Shown piece by piece: positions 16,486-21,418 of a stretch of DNA of 21,418 nt. Location: the NCBI GenBank assembly GCA_018369015.1, contig JAGZDD010000057.1, forward strand, positions 1 to 21,418, in the 5' to 3' direction. The stretch comes from Clostridiales bacterium (GTDB taxonomy: Bacteria > Bacillota > Clostridia > Lachnospirales > Lachnospiraceae). How positions within the stretch are numbered: the first letter of the stretch is position 1; each line of letters begins with the position of its first letter. The notes beneath the pieces were generated by a model, which saw only the letters and a program-made list of their open reading frames with translations, did no database searches and was not told the origin of the DNA. A program made the translations under genes and the position numbers.

Positions 16486-18642
16486 TCATTGCCGAAGCTT
16501 TTGCGATTTCTCCAAAACAGTATCAGCAGACGCTTCGCCAAACAACACTTCTTCGGGAGGGTATAAGGGTTCTTTCCGTCCCCCCCCTGGCATAAAAATC
16601 ATAGCTTTAAACAAATCCCCGTCCAAATGAATCTTAAAAACACCGCCATGAAGCTCTACAAGGCTCTGTGCAATAGACAGCCCCAGACCGCTCCCTTCTG
16701 TTGTACGGGATTCATCTCCCCGGACAAAACGCTGGGTCAATTCTTCCGCCGTAATATTTAGCGGGGCCTGGGAAATATTTTTCATTACAAAGCAGGCATT
16801 ATCTCCGTCCGCATAAAGGTCAATATAAACCCGCGAGCCGCTCATAGCATATTTAAACGCATTGTTAAATAGATTATCAAGCACCCGGTACATTCTCCGA
16901 CCATCCGCATAAATCATCAGCGGTTGCTCTGAGGTGTGAAGAACAAGTGAAAGCTGCCTCTGCTCATATTTTTCAACATAGGTTCCTGCCACCTGCTGGA
17001 CAAGCTCATTAAATTCAATATTATTACATTCCAGCGTAATATTCCCGCTGGACGCCCTGGACGCCTCGACCAGATCCTCAATCAGCATTTTTAACCGCTG
17101 GGATTTTGTGTCTAAAATATCAATATACTCTCTGGCCGGTTCATCCGTTATATTCATCCTTTTAAGCAAATCGACATAGTTAATAATCGATGTAAGCGGC
17201 GTTTTAATATCATGGGAGACATTGGTAATAAGGTCAGCCTTCATTCGCTCGCTCTTAATGCTCTCGTCAACCGCACGGTTAAGGCCCTGTCCGATATTAT
17301 TAATATTGTTGGCAAAATCCAGAAATACGCCGCTGCCCATATCTTTTGTACCGATTTTATAATCCAAATGCCCTGCGGCAATCTCTTTAGCGCCCTTCGC
17401 GATTTCCTGAATTGCCATAAGCTTACGGCCTATATAAATAAATTCACAGCAATATATAACAAGACCAAAAATCCAAACAAAAAACGAACTCATAGAAAAA
17501 CAGAGAAACATTAATATCAGATCGATAATGCCAAGGCTCAGCACCACAGATATATATTTGCGCATCAAATGGTTATTAATCATCCCCTGGTAAAGCACCA
17601 TATAGGTTCCGTGAAACAGCTTGTAAATCAACGACTGGGAAATGTAGTTGTGAGCCTTTCCCCGCCTGGCAAGGCTGTAAATTCCAAACATTCCCACAAT
17701 ATAGCCTCCCGCCAAAAGAGTTCCGGACGCAATAATATCACCGATATACCGGCCATCGATAAGCATACTGACAAACAAGGCAATAGCCGTAGCAAACAAA
17801 AACAGCAGAAAAATAATAATGCCAACGCCAATCTCCGTATAAATTTTATCAAACCAGATCAGATGTATGCCCTGACGGCGGCGGCTCCACCCTGAAGCCA
17901 GTATTGTATATACAAGACATATGATAAAAATTGTCAGAGCCGCCAACGCGCCAATAATGACCGGGAATTTCCAGAAATCAAAGGTTGCACATGTTTGTGA
18001 ATGAAAGTAAAAAGCATCTCCGGGTTCAAGGTTTTCGGAAACATAGGTGTATATATATCCTATATGGCTCCCCACATTTTCCTCAGTAAAAAAATACCAT
18101 TCCCCGGACATAAAATTTGTTCCAATATCCGTTGAGGTTCCATAATTCCGGTCCAGTTCTGACAGCTTTTGTACCGGGAACAAATTAAGACCTGCAAGGT
18201 CGATACTGTAATAAAAAAACTGCCCGTTTTCACTGGTACCAGAGGCCTTTGCAGTTTCCGGTGTCAGTGAAAAGCCATCGCTTTTCACAATCGGCTGCCC
18301 CTGGCGGTCATAGAAAGCATACTGAAAATTCACGTATTCTCCAAGGTAAATCTCCCGCCAATAATCCATTTCCTCAGGGTTGCCAAAGGCCCCATGGTCA
18401 TTCCATACATTAATAAGGCTGATAATCTTATCGATTCCCTGACTATAATCCTCTGAAAATAAATTTGTCTGAAAATAAGAATCTTCTATTGTATTCTCAT
18501 TCTTATTTTGAGGCCCAATATACATTTCAATAAACAAGGTTCCATACACAACTGCCGCCATAATCGCAGCAAAGGCTAAAAACATTATAAAATGTGCCAT
18601 TATTTTTAGCGGAAGGCACCTCCGCAGCCGTTTGTCTACCAT
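16486..18642 (-). CDS. Membrane sensor histidine kinase (VanS-like catalytic half)
   Basis: This 718-aa kinase has a first span at about 13-37, an extracytoplasmic sensor at about 40-222, and five further spans (near 225-249, 271-294, 302-324, 366-384 and 386-404). A HAMP-like linker (405-458) leads to the HisKA domain with H477 in NVSHDIKTPLTS and the ATPase domain (N-box DNLFNNAFKYA 589-599, G-box GSGLGLS 650-656). It should phosphorylate the response regulator encoded upstream. AAGGAGG four bases before the ATG supports the start. The six-span input with a large outer loop is more elaborate than simple two-span kinases. The signal is unknown; no transporter or resistance gene adjoins it. 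Confidence 0.95.
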   Translation of the reverse strand: MVDKRLRRCLPLKIMAHFIMFLAFAAIMAAVVYGTLFIEMYIGPQNKNENTIEDSYFQTNLFSEDYSQGIDKIISLINVWNDHGAFGNPEEMDYWREIYLGEYVNFQYAFYDRQGQPIVKSDGFSLTPETAKASGTSENGQFFYYSIDLAGLNLFPVQKLSELDRNYGTSTDIGTNFMSGEWYFFTEENVGSHIGYIYTYVSENLEPGDAFYFHSQTCATFDFWKFPVIIGALAALTIFIICLVYTILASGWSRRRQGIHLIWFDKIYTEIGVGIIIFLLFLFATAIALFVSMLIDGRYIGDIIASGTLLAGGYIVGMFGIYSLARRGKAHNYISQSLIYKLFHGTYMVLYQGMINNHLMRKYISVVLSLGIIDLILMFLCFSMSSFFVWIFGLVIYCCEFIYIGRKLMAIQEIAKGAKEIAAGHLDYKIGTKDMGSGVFLDFANNINNIGQGLNRAVDESIKSERMKADLITNVSHDIKTPLTSIINYVDLLKRMNITDEPAREYIDILDTKSQRLKMLIEDLVEASRASSGNITLECNNIEFNELVQQVAGTYVEKYEQRQLSLVLHTSEQPLMIYADGRRMYRVLDNLFNNAFKYAMSGSRVYIDLYADGDNACFVMKNISQAPLNITAEELTQRFVRGDESRTTEGSGLGLSIAQSLVELHGGVFKIHLDGDLFKAMIFMPGGGRKEPLYPPEEVLFGEASADTVLEKSQKLRQ

Positions 18643-18668
18643 AAGACCTCCTTAGGATTGCTATGAAA

Positions 18669-18730
18669 GTTATCAAATGGGCAGGCACAGGGGCAAATTT
18701 ATTTGACCCTGTGTATGCACATTTGATAAC
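18669..18730. repeat. 62-nt palindrome between response regulator and kinase genes
   Basis: A perfect outer stem GTTATCAAATG/CATTTGATAAC (11 bp) encloses a 6/6-base internal loop, a perfect CACAGGG/CCCTGTG stem and a CAAAT/ATTTG tip. It is too elaborate to be a simple terminator and no T run follows in the direction of transcription. It may set the ratio of regulator to kinase or be a small mobile palindromic element. No target-site duplication is visible. Confidence 0.7.
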
Positions 18731-18751
18731 CCCAAGGTATCAGGACGGTTA

Positions 18752-18784
18752 CTAAGCGCCAGCGTTGCTGCGTACCGGTGGCAC
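18752..18784 (+). repeat. 33-bp dispersed repeat, copy B
   Basis: It matches positions 40-72 at 31 of 33 bases in the same orientation. It sits in the 180-base gap between the two-component genes, 21 bases from the 62-nt palindrome. The following bases (CGCGCCCGGCGGC) diverge from copy A, so the nested hairpin seen at 36-119 is not preserved. Confidence 0.75.
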
Positions 18785-18822
18785 CGCGCCCGGCGGCATA
18801 GCTTAATAATAGCTGAAAATAC

Positions 18823-19521
18823 TCAATCCAGATTTTCCACCTTATATCCCACGCCCCAGACAACCTTAAGATAGCGGGGCTCCTTGGGATTAATCTCAAT
18901 TTTTTCGCGGATATGGCTAATATGCACTGCCACTGTATTGTCCGCAGCCAGGGCGTCCTCCTTCCAAATATTTTCATAAATGTCTTTAATGGAAAATACC
19001 CGCCCTTTATTGCGCACAAGAAGCTTTAAAATATTATATTCAATGGGTGTCAGCTTCACCGGCTCGCCCATAACTGTCACTTCCTTATTTGTATCATCAA
19101 TCACCAGATCTCCCACAGTATATACTTCCCGGGAAGAATCATTTTTTGCATTTCCAAACACTGTATAGCGGCGAAGCTGGGCCTTTACCCGCGCCAGAAG
19201 CTCCATAGGATTAAAGGGCTTTGTTATATAATCATCGGCCCCAATATTCAGGCCGAGAATCTTATCATTGTCCTCAGACTTCGCAGACAAAATAATAATC
19301 GGCACGCCGCTTTTTTTCCTTATTTCCAGCGTCGCCCGAATACCGTCTAAAACAGGCATCATTACATCGATTAAAAGCAGGTGAATGTCCTCCCTTTCCA
19401 GAATATCCATAGCCTCCTGCCCGTTATACGCCTTCAGCACATTGTACTTCTCCCCCAAAAGATAAATTTCAATCGCTTTTACAATTTCTTTATCATCATC
19501 ACAAACCAATATATTGTACAT
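18823..19521 (-). CDS. OmpR/VanR-type response regulator
   Basis: This 232-aa regulator has an intact receiver domain (acidic residues in CDDD 7-10, phospho-acceptor D52 in LLIDVMMPVLDG, S79, K101 in YITKPF) and a winged-helix DNA-binding domain from about 130 to 232 (LTPIEYNILKLLVRNKGRV, AVHISHIREKIE, VWGVGYKVE). It probably works with the kinase encoded 180 bases downstream, an unusually long gap for such a pair. GGAAAGGA eight bases before the ATG is the ribosome site. Its long leader contains 52-bp tandem repeats. The target genes are unknown. Confidence 0.95.
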   Translation of the reverse strand: MYNILVCDDDKEIVKAIEIYLLGEKYNVLKAYNGQEAMDILEREDIHLLLIDVMMPVLDGIRATLEIRKKSGVPIIILSAKSEDNDKILGLNIGADDYITKPFNPMELLARVKAQLRRYTVFGNAKNDSSREVYTVGDLVIDDTNKEVTVMGEPVKLTPIEYNILKLLVRNKGRVFSIKDIYENIWKEDALAADNTVAVHISHIREKIEINPKEPRYLKVVWGVGYKVENLD

Positions 19522-19542
19522 AAAAAACGTCCTTTCCTTATA

Positions 19543-19702
19543 TTGCCATGTTTTTTCATGGCATCAGGTTATCCCCTCGCGGGATTTCCTCTATTTGCCG
19601 TGTATTTTTACGGCGTCAGGTTATCCCCTCGCGGGATTTCCTCTATTTGCCGTGTATTTTTACGGCGTCAGGTTATCCCCTTGTGGGATTTCCCGTTTTG
19701 CC
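19543..19702 (-). repeat. 52-bp tandem repeat, three copies, in the response-regulator leader
   Basis: Units begin at 19543, 19595 and 19647, with a truncated fourth at about 19698. Copies 2 and 3 are nearly identical. Each encodes two hairpins: ATCCC/GGGAT with a 5-base loop, and GCCGT/ACGGC, which in the unit next to the gene becomes TGCCATG/CATGGCA with paired changes on both sides. The array ends 22 bases before the response-regulator ATG, so it should be transcribed as leader RNA if the promoter lies in the A/T-rich stretch near 19780-19860. Confidence 0.85.
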
Positions 19703-19965
19703 GCACTCCACACAACACCCCTTTCCCTTTGCAGGGCTCCCTCAGAAATTATGCTGCTTAAGCGCATTTTTAGCCGCACGACAATTTTATTATAATATTT
19801 TAATTATATAATTTGAAGAAGTTTCATCGAAAGTTTAAAATTTTCTTAAAGTTTTGTCATCCTTTAGTCCAGGACGCTTAACCCGAATCGAGGATTTAGC
19901 CCTGTTGGCGGCAGTTAGCTGCGCAAATCCGAAAGGCACGGCTGAATAAACAAATATTATACTCT
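19703..19965. other. Gene-free A/T-rich region upstream of the response regulator
   Basis: On the minus strand the stretch 19785-19860 has several TATAAT-like boxes and repeated AAACTTT words, plausible for the response-regulator promoter and its binding sites, though no single promoter stands out. Positions 19891-19929 carry a GGATTT/AAATCC inverted repeat with a GC-rich interior of unknown role. I see no gene. Confidence 0.4.
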
Positions 19966-19979
19966 GATTTGCCTTCTTC

Positions 19980-20008
19980 TTGTGTTTTTATGCTTTATCC
20001 CCTATACT
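19980..20008 (+). promoter_or_regulatory. Promoter-like element of peptide gene 1
   Basis: TTGTGT and TATACT are 17 bp apart, and the same pair at the same spacing recurs in units 2 and 3. A start near 20015 would give a leader of about 135 bases, long enough to hold the left inverted arm. A second TATAAT lies in that arm without a good -35, so the true start needs mapping. Confidence 0.55.
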
Positions 20009-20149
20009 GTATATACGGATGGATAATTCTCTGCCGGGTACAATGTAAACCCCGTTTCTATGATGTGCATTGACAATATAATATACTTACCCGGAGAGCC
20101 GAAGGGGCGATGTGCCAGCGCCGGACGTTTTATGAAAGGAGTGGTACAT

Positions 20150-20239
20150 ATGGTTACATACAGCGATCTTTTTGCTTTTGTAATTATGCTTTGTGCGGTT
20201 GTTACTCTTGCTATTACTATCTCAGAACGCAAAAAGTGA
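20150..20239 (+). CDS. Small hydrophobic toxin-like peptide, copy 1 (29 aa)
   Basis: AAAGGAG eight bases upstream starts a 29-residue peptide: MVTYSDLF, a hydrophobic membrane segment (about residues 8-24, AFVIMLCAVVTLAITI), then a charged tail SERKK. The layout matches the putative holin-like toxin (Hol-Tox/TxpA-like) peptides of Firmicute type I systems, which insert into the membrane and are silenced by antisense RNA. Copies 1-3 differ mostly at synonymous positions in MVTYSDLF and MLCAV, which supports real coding. The stop codon lies inside the terminator hairpin. Toxicity is inferred. Confidence 0.85.
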   Translation: MVTYSDLFAFVIMLCAVVTLAITISERKK

Positions 20240-20273
20240 CGCCCCTGTCCTGGTAAGATAAGGCGTCACTTTT
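20231..20273. terminator. Bidirectional terminator hairpin, unit 1
   Basis: AAAAGTGACGCC pairs with GGCGTCACTTTT, with T runs on both strands (five T on minus, four on plus). It should end both the peptide mRNA and the convergent antisense RNA. The stem changes in units 2 and 3 while pairing is kept. Confidence 0.85.
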
Positions 20274-20325
20274 GACCTACTATCTGCCGGCGGCTGACCT
20301 TCACTCAGCTTTCGGCTCTCTTGTT
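20231..20325 (-). ncRNA. Antisense RNA 1 (putative antitoxin RNA)
   Basis: From its consensus promoter the RNA would start near 20325 and end at the shared hairpin, about 95 bases. It begins with sequence like that of the left arm of its own unit (GAGAGCCGAA). It overlaps the 3' end of the peptide mRNA and, if that mRNA reads past the hairpin, its whole 3' region. No coding potential is seen. Confidence 0.75.
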
Positions 20326-20331
20326 AAGTAT

Positions 20332-20360
20332 ATTATATGTCAAGCTTAAAAATATGTCAA
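20332..20360 (-). promoter_or_regulatory. Antisense RNA promoter, unit 1
   Basis: On the minus strand TTGACA (20355-20360) and TATAAT (20332-20337) are separated by exactly 17 bp, a perfect sigma-A consensus promoter. It is much stronger by eye than the peptide-gene promoter, as expected when the antisense RNA must be in excess. Confidence 0.9.
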
Positions 20361-20413
20361 ACCAAAAAAGAGTTCTTGAATAGACAATAAATGTATTTTA
20401 ATTTGCCTTCTTC

Positions 20414-20442
20414 TTGTGTTTTTATGTTTCATCTCCTATACT
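20414..20442 (+). promoter_or_regulatory. Promoter-like element of peptide gene 2
   Basis: TTGTGT, 17 bp, TATACT, identical in both boxes and in spacing to unit 1. The start would be near 20449. Confidence 0.55.
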
Positions 20443-20590
20443 GTATCTGCAGACAATGCCCTCCCGGCGGCCTGAACTGTTACGATGTAAGATCCATTCC
20501 TATGATATACCTTGACAATATAATATACTTACCCAGGGAGCCGAAGGGGCGATGTGCCAGCGCCGGACACTATGAAAGGAGCTGGTGCAT

Positions 20591-20716
20591 ATGGTTACAT
20601 ACAGTGATTTGTTTATGTTTGTGACGATGCTTTGCGCGGTCGTTACTCTTATTGCTACTCTTACACAACGCAAAAAGCAGCGCCCTCGTCCTGGTAAGAT
20701 AAGGCGCTACTTTTAG
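20591..20716 (+). CDS. Small hydrophobic toxin-like peptide, copy 2, extended (41 aa)
   Basis: It has the same start, AAAGGAG site, MVTYSDLF head and membrane segment as copy 1. The stop codon is lost: codon 30 is CAG where copy 3 has TAG and copy 1 TGA. Translation therefore continues through the terminator hairpin, adding the basic tail QRPRPGKIRRYF before TAG. The tail is strongly positive and could change membrane topology or activity. It may be a variant or a decaying copy; the intact hairpin and antisense promoter argue the unit is still regulated. Confidence 0.78.
   Translation: MVTYSDLFMFVTMLCAVVTLIATLTQRKKQRPRPGKIRRYF
20672..20714. terminator. Bidirectional terminator hairpin, unit 2
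   Basis: AAAAAGCAGCGCC and GGCGCTACTTTT pair with one G-U type wobble. The hairpin lies within the extended reading frame of peptide 2, so ribosomes would cross it. Confidence 0.8.
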
Positions 20717-20767
20717 AAGCTACTCTTGCCGGCAGCTGACCTTCACTCAGCTTTCGGCTCTCTTGTT
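20672..20767 (-). ncRNA. Antisense RNA 2 (putative antitoxin RNA)
   Basis: Predicted start near 20767, end at the unit 2 hairpin, about 96 bases. The first 40 bases are nearly identical to antisense RNA 1, so cross-regulation between units 1 and 2 is plausible. Confidence 0.75.
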
Positions 20768-20773
20768 AAGTAT

Positions 20774-20802
20774 ATTATATGTCAGTTTTTAAAATATGTC
20801 AA
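20774..20802 (-). promoter_or_regulatory. Antisense RNA promoter, unit 2
   Basis: TTGACA (20797-20802), 17 bp, TATAAT (20774-20779) on the minus strand: both boxes match consensus perfectly although the spacer differs from unit 1. Confidence 0.9.
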
Positions 20803-20855
20803 ACCAAAAAAGAGTTCTTGAATAGACAATAAATGTATTTTGATTTGCCTTCTTC

Positions 20856-20884
20856 TTGTATTTTTATGTTTCATCCCCTATACT
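20856..20884 (+). promoter_or_regulatory. Promoter-like element of peptide gene 3
   Basis: TTGTAT, 17 bp, TATACT, one change in the -35 relative to units 1 and 2. The start would be near 20891. Confidence 0.5.
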
Positions 20885-21032
20885 GTATCTGCAGGCAATG
20901 CCCTCCCGGCGGCCTGAACTGTTACGATGTAAGATCCATTTCTATGATATACCTTGACAATATAATATACTTACCCAGGGAGCCGTTGGGGTGCTATGTC
21001 AGCCGCCGGACGAAAGAAAGGGGGCTGGTGCT

Positions 21033-21122
21033 ATGGTTACATATAGTGATTTATTTACTTTTGTTATCATGCTTTGCGCTGTCATAACTCTTGTTTTGGC
21101 CTGCTGTAAACGTAAAAAATAG
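21033..21122 (+). CDS. Small hydrophobic toxin-like peptide, copy 3 (29 aa)
   Basis: AAAGGGGG eight bases upstream starts a 29-residue peptide with the MVTYSDLF head, hydrophobic segment TFVIMLCAVITLVLACC and tail KRKK. It keeps the length of copy 1 but has two extra cysteines near the membrane end. The TAG stop overlaps the start of the terminator hairpin. As with copy 1, the family assignment is Hol-Tox/TxpA-like by layout and sequence pattern; the toxic effect is inferred. Confidence 0.85.
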   Translation: MVTYSDLFTFVIMLCAVITLVLACCKRKK

Positions 21123-21157
21123 CGCCCTCGGTCTGGTAAACTAAGGCGCTATTTTTT
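21114..21157. terminator. Bidirectional terminator hairpin, unit 3
   Basis: AAAAAATAGCGCC pairs with GGCGCTATTTTTT, the longest A/T-flanked version of the three and symmetric on both strands. The stem sequence differs from units 1 and 2 by paired changes. Confidence 0.88.
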
Positions 21158-21208
21158 AGCAACTAATTACCGGCGGCTAGGTGTACGCTAGCCAACGGCT
21201 CTCTTGTT
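21114..21208 (-). ncRNA. Antisense RNA 3 (putative antitoxin RNA)
   Basis: Predicted start near 21208, end at the unit 3 hairpin, about 95 bases. Its 5' part (AGCCGTTGGCT) differs from RNAs 1 and 2, so it probably pairs preferentially with its own unit. Confidence 0.75.
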
Positions 21209-21214
21209 AAGTAT

Positions 21215-21243
21215 ATTATATGTCACTTTTTAAAGTATGTCAA
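21215..21243 (-). promoter_or_regulatory. Antisense RNA promoter, unit 3
   Basis: TTGACA (21238-21243), 17 bp, TATAAT (21215-21220) on the minus strand. The -35 box overlaps the TGA stop codon of the AraC gene (21240-21242), so transcription of that gene runs straight across this promoter. Confidence 0.9.
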
Positions 21244-21418
21244 ACATAAAAACGGTTCCGGTACTCATTCGGCGTCATTCCTGTTTCCTTTTTAAATATT
21301 TTTGAGAAATACGGCATATGGGTATAGCCGATACATTCAGCGACCTTGCTGACGGAAAGCTTTGTTGTGGACAACAGCTCACAGGCAACGTATATTTTTT
21401 TCTTTATAATATAATCGA
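21240..21418 (-). CDS. AraC-family transcriptional regulator, C-terminal part (cut by window edge)
   Basis: The last 59 residues contain the second helix-turn-helix of an AraC/XylS regulator: LSVSKVAECIGYTHMPYFSK, then IFKKETGMTPNEYRNRF and the stop. The N-terminal sensing domain lies outside the window, so the inducer cannot be judged. It is convergent with the small peptide genes. Confidence 0.9.
   Translation of the reverse strand, partial: DYIIKKKIYVACELLSTTKLSVSKVAECIGYTHMPYFSKIFKKETGMTPNEYRNRFYV

Larger units (their letters stand above)
19966..20399 (+). repeat. Tandem toxin-antitoxin-like unit 1
   Basis: This is the first of three units that repeat every 434-442 bases. Order on the plus strand: TTGTGT/TATACT promoter, left inverted arm (20070-20106), AGCGCCGG block (20117-20124), peptide gene, bidirectional hairpin, CCGGCGGCT block (20287-20295), right inverted arm (20311-20343) containing the antisense RNA start, and antisense promoter. 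This copy is the most diverged of the three. Confidence 0.9.
20400..20841 (+). repeat. Tandem toxin-antitoxin-like unit 2
   Basis: The layout is as in unit 1: left arm 20512-20544, AGCGCCGG 20559-20566, CCGGCAGCT 20729-20737, right arm 20753-20784. It is closer in sequence to unit 3 than to unit 1 in its upstream half, so the 2/3 duplication is probably the more recent. The joints between units are GTTCTTGAATAGAC-type A/T-rich sequence. Confidence 0.9.
20842..21243 (+). repeat. Tandem toxin-antitoxin-like unit 3
   Basis: The layout is as in unit 1: left arm 20954-20989, AGCCGCCGG 21001-21009, CCGGCGGCT 21170-21178, right arm 21192-21225. Here the arm core is GAGCCGTTGG pairing with CCAACGGCTC, whereas units 1 and 2 have GAGCCGAA with TTCGGCTC. 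The unit runs into the stop codon of the AraC gene. Confidence 0.9.

Noticed and set aside
18823..19521. Vancomycin-resistance regulator (vanR)
   Set aside because: The protein is VanR-like, but no van ligase, dehydrogenase or dipeptidase gene is nearby, so resistance should not be inferred.
19543..19702. CRISPR array
   Set aside because: The 52-bp units are contiguous with no variable spacers, and no cas gene is present.
19870..19945. Riboswitch (c-di-GMP or similar) in the GC-rich patch
   Set aside because: Only a 6-bp inverted repeat and a GAAAGGCACGGC word are visible. The conserved core of known classes is absent and no gene follows directly.
20391..21087. Longer plus-strand open frames (77 and 84 residues) conserved between units 2 and 3
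   Set aside because: They share residues only because the units are duplicated. They lack ribosome sites, run across promoter and arm sequences, and end out of frame over the peptide genes.

Overview
The window looks like chromosome of an anaerobic gut Firmicute, probably Lachnospiraceae/Clostridia. I infer this from strong GGAGG ribosome sites, Opp/Dpp proteins of clostridial type, a VanR/VanS-like regulatory pair, type I sulfatases without signal peptides and Hol-Tox-like micro-peptides. No species call is possible from sequence reading alone.

Region 1 (349-13892, all on the minus strand, read right to left) is a sulfate-ester locus. Its order is sulfatase, arylsulfotransferase, a complete Opp/Dpp-type ABC importer (binding lipoprotein, two permeases, two ATPases) and three more sulfatases. 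All four sulfatases keep the formylglycine motif (two C-x-P-S-R, two C-x-P-A-R). Neither they nor the sulfotransferase has a signal peptide. The simplest model is import of intact sulfated molecules, followed by desulfation or sulfate transfer in the cytoplasm. The substrate is unknown and no sulfatase-maturating enzyme is present here. The importer has its own promoter with an overlapping dyad, and a strong hairpin separates the binding-protein gene from the first permease gene.

Region 2 (14079-16143, minus) holds a LysR regulator, placed just upstream of the locus with its own promoter and terminator, and a flavodoxin-type reductase with a C-terminal zinc-ribbon-like segment. The reductase mRNA has a structured leader closed by a perfect 10-bp helix.

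Region 3 (16486-19521, minus) is a two-component system: an OmpR/VanR-type response regulator, then a multi-membrane-span histidine kinase. A 62-nt palindrome and a dispersed 33-bp repeat, also present at positions 40-72, lie between the two genes. The response-regulator leader carries a 52-bp tandem repeat that encodes hairpins.

Region 4 (19966-21243) is the most striking part: three tandem units of about 435 bp. Each has a plus-strand gene for a tiny hydrophobic peptide (29, 41 and 29 aa), a conserved promoter-like element, a minus-strand antisense RNA promoter of perfect consensus (TTGACA, 17 bp, TATAAT) and a bidirectional terminator hairpin between them. Flanking inverted arms covary between units. 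This looks like a triplicated type I toxin-antitoxin-like module. The C-terminus of an AraC regulator (minus) enters from the right edge.
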